From Owenweeksia sp. (GTDB lineage Bacteria; Bacteroidota; Bacteroidia; Flavobacteriales; Schleiferiaceae): DNA of 64,000 nt. Positions within the stretch are counted from its first letter, which is position 1. Each line of letters starts with the position of its first letter. Positions 54,807 through 63,092 of the stretch are shown here, in pieces. The translations under genes and the position numbers were made by a program. The DNA is taken from assembly GCA_002695025.1 (NCBI GenBank), contig NZNV01000025.1, positions 186,001 through 250,000 on the forward strand, given 5' to 3'. The notes beneath the pieces are model-generated. The model saw only the letters and a list, made by a program, of their open reading frames with translations, did no database searches and had not been told where the DNA came from.

Positions 54807-54836
54807 TTGGTTAATTACAAGCTTTGAGTAAATTTG
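54807..54836 (+). promoter_or_regulatory. Bacteroidota-type promoter for tRNA-Ser
   Basis: TTGG at 54807-54810 and TAAATTTG at 54829-54836, 18 bases apart, matching the -33 TTTG / -7 TAnnTTTG pattern. The tRNA begins 40 bases downstream. Confidence 0.55.
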
Positions 54837-54875
54837 CACCCCCTCATTTAAAGAGGGACGTTTAAGTAACCCATT

Positions 54876-54962
54876 GGTGAGGTGGGTGAGTGGCTTAAAC
54901 CAGCAGTTTGCTAAACTGCCGTACGTTAACACGTACCGGGGGTTCGAATCCCCCCCTCACCG
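54876..54962 (+). tRNA. tRNA-Ser (GCT)
   Basis: Acceptor GGTGAGG/CCTCACC with discriminator G, anticodon stem GCAGT/ACTGC with loop TTGCTAA (anticodon GCT), long variable arm GTACG/CGTAC, T arm GGGGG-TTCGAAT-CCCCC. CCA is not encoded. Confidence 0.95.
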
Positions 54963-54967
54963 CACTA

Positions 54968-54996
54968 AAACCCTTCCCTTCCGGAAGGGTTTTTTT
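54968..54996 (+). terminator. Terminator of tRNA-Ser
   Basis: AACCCTTCC/GGAAGGGTT stem followed by a T-run. Confidence 0.8.
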
Positions 54997-54997
54997 A

Positions 54998-55594
54998 TTA
55001 CCGGAAGGGCACCCCTGAAGCCCAGCCCACAATAGATTGCCGTACTCCTTTGGTGACCGGGGTAACCCGGTGCATTACAAACGAAGGGAATATAATGACT
55101 GTACCCCTGCTTCGGGGCGCTTTCACCACCTCCTTATTGATCATGAATTCCAGGTCGCCCCCTTCGTACTCAGAAGGATCGGAAAGCTGTACCGTAATAC
55201 TCAGCTTGCGATGGGATATTTCACCGGCACCAAAGTCCATGTGCCAGTCAAAAAAGTGTCCCTCTTCATAGCGGGTAAGCTGTAATTCCTGGAAAAAGCC
55301 TTGCAAGTCAAACCAAAAGCGTTCACTATTGGAAACCAGGGATAGTTGCATCAGCTTTTGATACAGCCATTGGCGCTCATCACTATCATCCAGGAACATG
55401 ACGGAGGATTTCCGCAGATCATCGCGGTACTGCTGTTCGCCAGAGAGAGTGGCCTTTATACTTTTTTCCTCGTCCCAACAGGAAAGTACTTTACCGATCT
55501 CTTCCATATTGAAGATACTTTCGTAATAGCAGTATTCGGCAAAATTCTGTTTTAGGGGGAGCCCGAAGCTGAAGTTAAAGTTGGTATTGGACAT
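54998..55594 (-). CDS. 2OG-Fe(II) oxygenase (prolyl-4-hydroxylase-like)
   Basis: The 198-residue product has the double-stranded beta-helix Fe site: HMD in DWHMDFG, and the distal His in VMHRVTPVTKGVR with the Arg that binds 2-oxoglutarate. It resembles PKHD-type hydroxylases. The start is set at 55594 (MSNTNFNF); an upstream ATG at 55642 would add 16 residues that look non-native. Substrate unknown. Confidence 0.82.
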   Translation of the reverse strand: MSNTNFNFSFGLPLKQNFAEYCYYESIFNMEEIGKVLSCWDEEKSIKATLSGEQQYRDDLRKSSVMFLDDSDERQWLYQKLMQLSLVSNSERFWFDLQGFFQELQLTRYEEGHFFDWHMDFGAGEISHRKLSITVQLSDPSEYEGGDLEFMINKEVVKAPRSRGTVIIFPSFVMHRVTPVTKGVRQSIVGWASGVPFR

Positions 55595-55667
55595 GGGGTT
55601 TGGTTTAGACCCTAAAAATAGGAGTTTGCATGAGTTTGGCAATAGAGGTAAATAATTTGGTTAAGGG

Positions 55668-55697
55668 TTTGGTGGAAAGATTAAATTTTTAACTTTG
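55668..55697 (+). promoter_or_regulatory. Bacteroidota-type promoter for tRNA-Pro
   Basis: TTTG at 55668-55671 and TAACTTTG at 55690-55697, 18 bases apart; tRNA begins 24 bases downstream. Confidence 0.7.
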
Positions 55698-55720
55698 CCG
55701 TCCCTTTAAAGAAAGGGTAT

Positions 55721-55795
55721 CGGGGCATAGCGTAGCCCGGTTATCGCGCCTGCTTTGGGAGCAGGAGGTCGCAGGTTCGAATCCTGCTGCCCCGA
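55721..55795 (+). tRNA. tRNA-Pro (TGG)
   Basis: Acceptor CGGGGCA/TGCCCCG with discriminator A, anticodon stem CCTGC/GCAGG with loop TTTGGGA (anticodon TGG), T arm GCAGG-TTCGAAT-CCTGC. Confidence 0.95.
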
Positions 55796-55803
55796 CTGAC
55801 AAT

Positions 55804-55840
55804 CAACGGCTTGAAAACTTTCGTTTTCAGGCCGTTTTTT
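55804..55840 (+). terminator. Terminator of tRNA-Pro
   Basis: AACGGC(T)TGAAAAC TTTC GTTTTCA(G)GCCGTT followed by a T-run. Confidence 0.8.
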
Positions 55841-55930
55841 ATTTGCACAGGATTTACACAGATATCCATCTTTTCCATTTTCCTGTTTTTGCTTTCCCAG
55901 CAGAGATTTATCTAAATTTGACGTTAAACC

Positions 55931-56947
55931 ATGTTAAGATTTCTTATCCAAGTCAGTATAGGCATTTGCATAGTCTCCTGTTCATCCAGAACTACAGTTA
56001 AAGCTCCGGCTGGCATGATTTGGGTACCTGCTGCCACTTTCATTCAGGGCGCGCAGGAAAATGATATGATGGCGCAGCCCCATGAGAAACCGGCCCATAA
56101 GGTAAAAGTGAACGGTTTTTTTATGGACGAACGCGAAGTGACCAATGCACGGTTCCGGGAATTTGTGGAAGCTACCTCCTATACCACGGTGGCGGAGCGC
56201 CCGGTAGATTGGGAAGAACTTAAACAGCAACTACCTCCTGGTACCCCGCGCCCTGCTGATTCGCTTCTGCTGCCCGGTTCACTGGTGTTCCGAAAGCAAC
56301 TGGCAGAAGTACAGGATCATCACAATATATGGCAATGGTGGGAATGGAAGATCGGGGCTAATTGGCGCCACCCTGCCGGACCGGAAAGTGATATTTTTGG
56401 CAAGGACAATTACCCGGTGGTACACATCGCCTATGAAGATGCTGTGGCCTATTGCCGATGGAAAGGACATCGCCTCCCCACCGAAGCGGAGTGGGAACGG
56501 GCTGCACACGGAGAAAAGCTCTTATCGGTCTTTACCTGGGGCAATGATCCGACCGAACTACCTGCAAAAGCCAATACCTGGCAAGGTGAATTTCCCACCC
56601 GTAACCTGGCTAGTGATGGTTTTGCCTATGCGGCACCGGTAGGTTCTTTTCCACCTAATTCAATTGGACTATACGATATGGCCGGCAATGTGTGGGAGTG
56701 GACTTCGGACTGGTATAATCATGATTATTACTACCAGGTGGCCGGGGAAGAGATCCCTAATCCTCAGGGAGCAAAAGAGGCTTTTAACCCATTGAATCCT
56801 TACCAGAAGGAGAAGATTATCAAAGGAGGCTCGTTTTTATGTCATGAATCCTATTGTGCCAGTTTTCGTATTTCCGCGCGTATGGCTATGGCTATTGATA
56901 GTGGTTCAGATCATCTGGGCTTTCGTACGGTAAAAGATGCCGATTAG
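55931..56947 (+). CDS. Formylglycine-generating-enzyme-like lipoprotein
   Basis: The 338-residue product has a lipobox (GICIVSC) and an FGE/SUMF1 fold over its whole length: GMIWVPAATFIQG, EVTNARFREFV, YPVVHIAYEDAVAYCRWKGHRLPTEAEWERAA, NVWEWTSDWY. Near the C terminus GGSFLCHESYCASF retains the CxxxxC pair (about 304 and 309) that binds copper and oxidises sulfatase cysteine in true FGEs. Many family members in this phylum lack it. Lipidation and export argue for an envelope role. No sulfatase is nearby. Confidence 0.8.
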   Translation: MLRFLIQVSIGICIVSCSSRTTVKAPAGMIWVPAATFIQGAQENDMMAQPHEKPAHKVKVNGFFMDEREVTNARFREFVEATSYTTVAERPVDWEELKQQLPPGTPRPADSLLLPGSLVFRKQLAEVQDHHNIWQWWEWKIGANWRHPAGPESDIFGKDNYPVVHIAYEDAVAYCRWKGHRLPTEAEWERAAHGEKLLSVFTWGNDPTELPAKANTWQGEFPTRNLASDGFAYAAPVGSFPPNSIGLYDMAGNVWEWTSDWYNHDYYYQVAGEEIPNPQGAKEAFNPLNPYQKEKIIKGGSFLCHESYCASFRISARMAMAIDSGSDHLGFRTVKDAD

Positions 56948-56949
56948 TA

Positions 56950-57468
56950 TCAGCTGGCCACATCTTGCAATAACCATTGATCCAGTTTAGTGGAATCAGC
57001 GGTATGAAGCACAGAGATATCCCCCGTGGTTTCAAATATCACGGCCTTTACCTGTGATAGTTCAATCACATTGGCTTCGCGGAGTTTAGAACGAAGATCG
57101 CCTTCTGCCACCCGGGCTTTTTTAAGATTGTCATACAGGATCTCTGTGCCTTTCATCAATAAAAGGGGTTGATTGTCAATAGCATTTTTGAAGCCCGGAT
57201 AGCGCCTGAGCAGGGCGGCTGTCATTTGGAGAGTATAAACTGCCGCCAAACCCACAATTCCTTCGGCCAGACTAATGGAAGAAGATAAAATGGTGCTGGC
57301 CAGTAGAGATCCGATGGCTACCGTCATGGCAAAATCAAAACTGGACATTTTGGAGAAACTACGCTTGCCGGCCAGGCGGGTAAAAAGGATGAGGGTGATG
57401 TATACAGCAAAGGTGGTTAAAATAATGGCGAGGGCCGTAGTTCCGGAGGTGGTAAAGTATTTTTCCAT
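56950..57468 (-). CDS. DUF421/YetF-family membrane protein
   Basis: The 172-residue product has two to three N-terminal membrane helices (ALAIILTTFAVYITLILFTRL, AMTVAIGSLLASTIL, EGIVGLAAVYTLQM). A cytoplasmic DUF421 domain follows (QPLLLMKGTEILYDNLKKARVAEGDLRSKLREANV..VKAVIFETTGDISVL). Function of the family is unknown. It converges on the FGE-like gene with 2 bases between. Confidence 0.85.
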   Translation of the reverse strand: MEKYFTTSGTTALAIILTTFAVYITLILFTRLAGKRSFSKMSSFDFAMTVAIGSLLASTILSSSISLAEGIVGLAAVYTLQMTAALLRRYPGFKNAIDNQPLLLMKGTEILYDNLKKARVAEGDLRSKLREANVIELSQVKAVIFETTGDISVLHTADSTKLDQWLLQDVAS

Positions 57469-57575
57469 AAGATAGCTTTAAATCGGTGACAAGTATATGT
57501 ACCACTAACGGAGAGCGGTCTGTTTTGATCAGCGGTAAAAAGTTATCCTATGGATTCTCTGTGGAAAGTAGCCTG

Positions 57576-58859
57576 TCAGGCCTCCTTAAGCATTACCTTT
57601 TGAGGGTCCGTCTTTTCAGTTTTATCTGCTACATTATCAGTTTGATTACTGAACACCATGCGGTTGATCATGAACATCAAGCCGATGGTAATGAGCACGG
57701 TAACACCCACTACGTAACCCAGCATCGGGTAGTTATGGATAAAACCGCTCGGGTCCTGGAATACGATCATTCCGGCTATAGCGGAGGCAATGCCCCCGGA
57801 TATCTGCATTACTGCGGAATTGACGCTCATAAAGGAACCACGGTCTTTAGCCTCCGGTACAGCGGTGATCAGCGCCTGGGAAGAAACAATGCGTCCGGTA
57901 ATACCCACAAAAAGGATAATGTTTAAGGCAATGACTATCCATAATGGTGTAGTACCCAGGTTGCAATAAACCAGTATTGCTGCACCGGCAATAAGCGAGG
58001 CGATCATGAATATCCTGAATTTACCGAAACTATCGCTGAGCTTACCGGCTATGGGACCCAGTATCATAGATGTGATACCCGGAAACATATAGATAAGTGG
58101 TAGTTTATCCATGGAAATACCCAGGTTGTTCACCGCAAAAGCGGCTCCGAAAGGCATAAGCATAAAGCCACCGGTAGCCAGAAAAACTGTAGCCGAAAAG
58201 CCACGTAGGTAGCGCTTGTTACCCAGGGTTTTAAGCATGTGCCGGAACGGGTTTTGACGGGTTTGCAGTTTCAGGTGTTCGTCAATAGGCTTGAGGAACA
58301 AAACTATAAAGACACCCACCACAAGACTGACGCCCACTATAAGCAGGAAAGGGAAGTGCCATCCCCAGTGGTTGGCCAGGTAAATACCGAAAGGAATACC
58401 GAGTATCTGGCTACTGGCAAAGGCCATCTGTACAAAGCCCATAACCCGTCCGCGTTTCTGCAGAACAAAAAGATCGGTGATAATGGCAAATACGATGGAG
58501 TTCATCACCCCGCCAAATATCCCGGTAATGATACGTGCGGCCAGCAACCAATGATAGGAGGGAGCAAGTCCGCAGAAAAGGGTGCCCAACACAAAACCGC
58601 TGTAGAAAAAGAGCAGTAGCTTTTTACGGTCAAAACGGTCCGCAAATCCGGAGGCCAGCAGGGCCGAAGCTCCGGCACTGAAGGCGTAGGCCGAAACCAC
58701 CCACCCAAACTGGGAGGTAGTAATGTCCAACTCTTCCAGCAGGATGGCGCTTAAAGGAGAGAGGATCATAAAATCCAATACTACGGTAAATTGTAAAAAG
58801 GTAAGTATGGCAATTACAAAGACCTGGTAGCGTGTAAAAGTGGGTTTGCTCGTTTGCAT
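57576..58859 (-). CDS. MFS transporter
   Basis: The 427-residue product has twelve predicted membrane segments. The major-facilitator signature is ASGFADRFDRKKLLL between helices 2 and 3, with LFVLQKRGRVMGF later. The layout resembles DHA1-type drug exporters (Bcr/CflA or arabinose-efflux class). It lies 18 bases behind a TetR gene, so it is probably the regulated efflux pump of a two-gene operon. Substrate unknown. Confidence 0.85.
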   Translation of the reverse strand: MQTSKPTFTRYQVFVIAILTFLQFTVVLDFMILSPLSAILLEELDITTSQFGWVVSAYAFSAGASALLASGFADRFDRKKLLLFFYSGFVLGTLFCGLAPSYHWLLAARIITGIFGGVMNSIVFAIITDLFVLQKRGRVMGFVQMAFASSQILGIPFGIYLANHWGWHFPFLLIVGVSLVVGVFIVLFLKPIDEHLKLQTRQNPFRHMLKTLGNKRYLRGFSATVFLATGGFMLMPFGAAFAVNNLGISMDKLPLIYMFPGITSMILGPIAGKLSDSFGKFRIFMIASLIAGAAILVYCNLGTTPLWIVIALNIILFVGITGRIVSSQALITAVPEAKDRGSFMSVNSAVMQISGGIASAIAGMIVFQDPSGFIHNYPMLGYVVGVTVLITIGLMFMINRMVFSNQTDNVADKTEKTDPQKVMLKEA

Positions 58860-58877
58860 CGTTAAACCTGTTAGTAA

Positions 58878-59468
58878 TTAAGGTTTTAAGCCTTTAAGTA
58901 CCAAAGAAAGGGTGAGGTTGATGTCTTCTTCCTTGAGAACAAAAGTGTTGCGTTGCATCCCTCGGCCGTTAACGTGGAATTTCACAAGCTGGTAAAGCGG
59001 GGCATAGGCCACGGACCAAAAAACTTCCAAAGGAAGTTTCACCAGCTCTCCGTTGCGGATAGCCTTATGCACAAAGCGCGACATGATATCCGAAAAGCCT
59101 GACTTTGCCTGCCGCCATATCTCATCGTTAAAGCGGGAATAGCGGAGCTGTTCCATAAAATGCATTTGCTGCGGATTATCCAGGAAATAGCGGGCCCTGT
59201 TCATCCATTGCACGCGGAGACCTTCTTCAAAAGACATATCAGGGTTAAAACCCTTAAGGCTTGCCTCAAACATTTTCAATTCCTCACTGACACCTACCTG
59301 CAGGATGAGGTCGTCACGGTGACGGAAATAAATATAAATGGTAGCGGGGGATACTCCTGCTGCTCGGGCAAGCTTGTGCATACTAAGCCCGTCAAAACCA
59401 TCTTTTACAATGATTTCCACTGCCTTTTGGCGTATAGCTTCTTCTTTGGATTGGTCCCTGGGCCTCAT
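58878..59468 (-). CDS. TetR-family repressor
   Basis: The 196-residue product has an N-terminal HTH (IRQKAVEIIVKDGFDGLSMHKLARAAGVSPATIYIYFRHRDDLI) and a ligand-binding C-terminal domain. The MFS gene follows directly. A dyad AATGAA-CA-TTCATT 24 bases upstream is a likely operator, so the pair is probably auto-repressed and induced by the transported compound. Confidence 0.9.
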   Translation of the reverse strand: MRPRDQSKEEAIRQKAVEIIVKDGFDGLSMHKLARAAGVSPATIYIYFRHRDDLILQVGVSEELKMFEASLKGFNPDMSFEEGLRVQWMNRARYFLDNPQQMHFMEQLRYSRFNDEIWRQAKSGFSDIMSRFVHKAIRNGELVKLPLEVFWSVAYAPLYQLVKFHVNGRGMQRNTFVLKEEDINLTLSLVLKGLKP

Positions 59469-59491
59469 AGCTTAAAACAGTTGCAAATATA

Positions 59492-59505
59492 AATGAACAT
59501 TCATT
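59492..59505. promoter_or_regulatory. Probable TetR operator
   Basis: AATGAA CA TTCATT, an inverted repeat of six bases per arm just upstream of the tetR start and near the gene at 59624. Confidence 0.5.
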
Positions 59506-59623
59506 CACTAACTTTATGGTTTCATTAACTTTAATTATAAGGTATCAGGTCTTTTGGATTTACCAGGGTTTCAGAAAATAATGCTCAGAACTAAAAAGGC
59601 ATTTTGGCTGTTCCACAGATCGA

Positions 59624-60826
59624 ATGAAAGCAAAAGCCCGCGAAATACTCCTGGTATCCGTTGCATTGATCATCGGTGTTTATTTTACCGTGGTAGGTAT
59701 TATTTCTGCCCGTGAGTTCCTCGCCCCGGTGATCGTGGCAGGTCTGCTCGCCATGATTTTCCTGCCTATGGCCTATCGCCTGGAAAGGATAGGGCTTAGC
59801 CGGGGTTGGTCGTCACTCGCATCCGTGCTTACTGCACTGCTTTTCTTTTTCGGGCTTTTTGCAGTACTCTCCATGCAGGCCCGGAAGATCGCGGATGAAT
59901 GGCCGCGTATACAGCAGCGGGTGGAGCCCAAAATAGAGCAGGTACAAGGCTGGGTAGCACGTACTACCGGGATAGATGCATTTACCCAACAAAAAATGGT
60001 AACCGAAACCCTGGAAATAGAGGAAGAAGCTGAAGAAGCTGATGATGGAACGGAAACCCAGGCCAAAAAGAAAAAGCAGGCATCTGAAAAACCGGCCGGA
60101 GGTGGCCTCATGAAGTCGGTCCGCAAAGTGGTCATCGAGTTTTTCCGTTTTACCGGTGTAGCTCTGCTTACGGGAGTTTACCTTTTCTTCATGTTGCTGT
60201 ATCGCACCAAGATCAGGTTGTCCATATTGCATTTTTTTCCTTCCCACCAGCAAGATGAAGCCCGGCAGGTGATACAACAGTCTGTGGCATTATCCCAAAA
60301 TTATCTTCTGGGCCGCTTTGTACTCATATTTATACTAGCCACATTTTATTCGGTAGGATTAATGCTTTCCGGAGTAGACCAGGCGATAGTGGTAAGTATA
60401 TTGGCCGCTCTCTTGTCACTGGTTCCGTATATCGGTAATGTGGTAGGATTTGTATTGGCTGTTGCCATGGCTGCTTTTTCGGGGGGTGACGCTATGGCCT
60501 TCATCGGGGTTACGGCTACTTTTTCCATTGCCCAATTTGTGGAGAGCTATATCCTGGAGCCCTATATTGTAGGTCACCGTGTGGCCCTTAACCCGCTATC
60601 CACCTTAATAATAGTAGTTTTAGGCGGAGCTGTATGGGGCATTGTAGGTATGATTATTTTTATACCGATAGTAGGGATCATCAAAATTGTGTGTGATCGT
60701 ATACCTATACTACAGCCGGTGGGTTATATGCTGGGAGAGGAGGATATCCGCACCTCGGATGAGAAGAACATGCTGGAGCGCCTGGCCGGTAAATTGCAGG
60801 ATAAGTTCAGTAAGAAAGATAAATAA
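59624..60826 (+). CDS. AI-2E family transporter (permease)
   Basis: The 400-residue product has the PerM/AI-2E fold. Paired N-terminal helices (ILLVSVALIIGVYFTVV, APVIVAGLLAMIFLPMAY) are followed by a long soluble loop with an acidic stretch and KKKK run (about 130-165), then C-terminal helices with VPYIGNVVGFVLAV and YILEPYIVGHRVALNPL, the family signature. Substrate is unknown; members move small molecules or protons. Confidence 0.88.
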   Translation: MKAKAREILLVSVALIIGVYFTVVGIISAREFLAPVIVAGLLAMIFLPMAYRLERIGLSRGWSSLASVLTALLFFFGLFAVLSMQARKIADEWPRIQQRVEPKIEQVQGWVARTTGIDAFTQQKMVTETLEIEEEAEEADDGTETQAKKKKQASEKPAGGGLMKSVRKVVIEFFRFTGVALLTGVYLFFMLLYRTKIRLSILHFFPSHQQDEARQVIQQSVALSQNYLLGRFVLIFILATFYSVGLMLSGVDQAIVVSILAALLSLVPYIGNVVGFVLAVAMAAFSGGDAMAFIGVTATFSIAQFVESYILEPYIVGHRVALNPLSTLIIVVLGGAVWGIVGMIIFIPIVGIIKIVCDRIPILQPVGYMLGEEDIRTSDEKNMLERLAGKLQDKFSKKDK

Positions 60827-60834
60827 GCAATAGG

Positions 60835-63024
60835 TTATCCCTGCTTTTGATCCACAAAACTGATCATGGCTTGCGTGCCCCCGGTGTCCCGGGCTTTGAA
60901 GGTGAGGGTACCCCCGTTGATTTCCGTAAATTCCTTTACAAGCTTAAGACCAATACCGGTGCCGCTTTCTCCGCTGGTGCCTTTACTGGTCAAACGCAAA
61001 CCTCCTTCGTTAAGGTTTTCTATGATTTGGGGGTTTATACCCACTCCTTCATCCTGAACGATGATGTCCAGCTTTTCGCCTTGCTGCTCCACTATTACAC
61101 GTATAGTGGTACCTCTTTTACTGAATTTAAGGGCATTGGCCATAAGGTTGGAAATAATGCTGCGCAACTGATGCTCGTCCGCATACATAAGGGCTTCTTT
61201 AGCACACTGCAGCTCAATTTCAATACCCTTTAACCGTGCCGGAGAGCGGAAAATTGCTACCTGTTCTGAGAGGAAGGGGTATAATTCAATAAGCGTAGGG
61301 TGGGAACTTTTTTCGTCCATCAGTAGGCGTGACCAGGCAAGAATATTTTCCAGCGTCTTCAAGGTCATTTCCGTATCTGATTTCAAGTGCTCCACCACCT
61401 CGTCCAGTTCAGGATTATTATTTTCGGAAGTTTCCAGGATGTTGATAAACCCTAAAATGGAAGTGAGCGGAGAGCGCAGGTCGTGCCCCAGAACAGAAAA
61501 GATCTTGTTCTTCATCTGGTTCATCTGATCCAGTTGCTCCTGCTGCTCTTTCATTTGCCTGATGTTCCCTTCCAACTGCTGGTTGTTGCTTTTCTGAACA
61601 CTAAGGCGGATCTGACGCTGGCGATAAGCCACTAAAAGGATACCCAGCATTATAAACAGCCCGATGACCAGGTAAAGGAACATGAAGCGGGAACGTTGTG
61701 TGGCTACCAGTATGGCCTCATTTTCTGTTTGCTGGGCCTTCAGCTTTCGGTTTTCAATCTCGCTCATCTCCTTTTCATAAACGGTGCGCAGTTGCGAAAA
61801 TCCTTTATCACGAAGGGCAGTTGAAATACTATCCTGTTTTTCCTTTTGCTTTTCAAGCCAGGTGAGGGCTTTTTGGTAATCACCCTTTTCCTTGTAGAAG
61901 TTGTACAGCATCCTGTAACTGGATATTTTCAGATCCAGGGTGTTGAGCTTTTCGCCCAGCCTATATGCCCGCAGGAGATAATCTTCCGCCTTATCGTAGT
62001 CTCCCAACTTTTGATAAGCCTGACCCATACCCTGGTAGGAATAGAAAAAACCCAGCTCTATACCGTTTTCGCGGGAAAGGCTCAGGGTAGTATCCATGTG
62101 TGCAATGGCCAACTGGTATTTACCGGTTTCCAGGAAAAAGTTACCCAGGTTGTAATGCGTAATAGCAACGCCCCCTACATCATGAATGTCTTTTTTGATC
62201 ACCAATGCCTTTCGCATGTAGAAAAGCGCGCTGTCTCGCTCATCGGTTTCTTTAAAACACAAACCCAGGTTGTTGTAGTTTTTGCTAAGCTGGTATATAT
62301 CGTCCGTTTCCCGGTTTAGTTCTATGGCAATGTAAAAGTGTTTCTTGGCCAGCTTAAAATCCTCCAGGTGTTCACGGTACAACTCACCGATGTTGTTATT
62401 TACAATGGCCAGAGATCTTTTGTCTCCCGTTTTACGGAAGTGTTCAGCGGTAATCAGCAGGTTTTCCAATGCCTCCTGAAATTGATCATTATTGAGGTAA
62501 GCCAGGGCCATATTGGAGAGAATACTATGGTATACATCAGGATCACTCCTCTCTGCATATTTTATGGCTTCGTAATATTTAAGGAGGGCGCCCGTACCAT
62601 TTGCCTGTAGGGAAAGTATACCACCCTGGCCGTTCAGGGACTTAATGATCAGCAAAGTATCCCTGGCTTGTTTAGCCATCCATTCCACTTCCCGGTAAAG
62701 ACTATCCGAAAGGTTTAGTTTTTGCATGTCAAAGGAAATGGCTGCCTTATAGAATAAGGCATTTCGTACTCCCTTGCTGTCATTGAATTTCAGGGATAGG
62801 CTATACGCCTTATCAGCGTACCGAGTGGTATTCTCGTAATCACTGATATTATGATACTTTTTAGCAGAATCTATAGAATTGGCAATCTCAGGTTTACTAT
62901 ATGAAACCTGTCCAAAAAGTGATAATGGAAAAAAGGCAATACAAAAATGCAGAATGGCGTTTTTCAAGGTCAGAAAATTGCTTCGCTTACAAAGATAGGG
63001 GATGCTTGTCAAGTGTTCAAACAT
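60835..63024 (-). CDS. TPR sensor histidine kinase
   Basis: The 729-residue product has a signal-like N terminus (AILHFCIAFFPLSLFGQ), then TPR repeats (about 60-400; NNIGELYREHLEDFKLAKKHFYIAIELNRE and similar). A membrane segment follows (about 450-470, FLYLVIGLFIMLGILLVAY). HisKA has SVLGHDLRSPLTSILGF; the HATPase has NLMANALKFS, VQDEGVGI and GTGIGLKLVKEF. A full kinase with a TPR sensor, common in Bacteroidota. No response regulator is adjacent. Confidence 0.9.
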   Translation of the reverse strand: MFEHLTSIPYLCKRSNFLTLKNAILHFCIAFFPLSLFGQVSYSKPEIANSIDSAKKYHNISDYENTTRYADKAYSLSLKFNDSKGVRNALFYKAAISFDMQKLNLSDSLYREVEWMAKQARDTLLIIKSLNGQGGILSLQANGTGALLKYYEAIKYAERSDPDVYHSILSNMALAYLNNDQFQEALENLLITAEHFRKTGDKRSLAIVNNNIGELYREHLEDFKLAKKHFYIAIELNRETDDIYQLSKNYNNLGLCFKETDERDSALFYMRKALVIKKDIHDVGGVAITHYNLGNFFLETGKYQLAIAHMDTTLSLSRENGIELGFFYSYQGMGQAYQKLGDYDKAEDYLLRAYRLGEKLNTLDLKISSYRMLYNFYKEKGDYQKALTWLEKQKEKQDSISTALRDKGFSQLRTVYEKEMSEIENRKLKAQQTENEAILVATQRSRFMFLYLVIGLFIMLGILLVAYRQRQIRLSVQKSNNQQLEGNIRQMKEQQEQLDQMNQMKNKIFSVLGHDLRSPLTSILGFINILETSENNNPELDEVVEHLKSDTEMTLKTLENILAWSRLLMDEKSSHPTLIELYPFLSEQVAIFRSPARLKGIEIELQCAKEALMYADEHQLRSIISNLMANALKFSKRGTTIRVIVEQQGEKLDIIVQDEGVGINPQIIENLNEGGLRLTSKGTSGESGTGIGLKLVKEFTEINGGTLTFKARDTGGTQAMISFVDQKQG

Positions 63025-63092
63025 CTTTGATGAACGGCTGCAGAAATTTATTTGATGGCAGTATTGTTACTTTGCGTGCCTTCTGAGAACGT

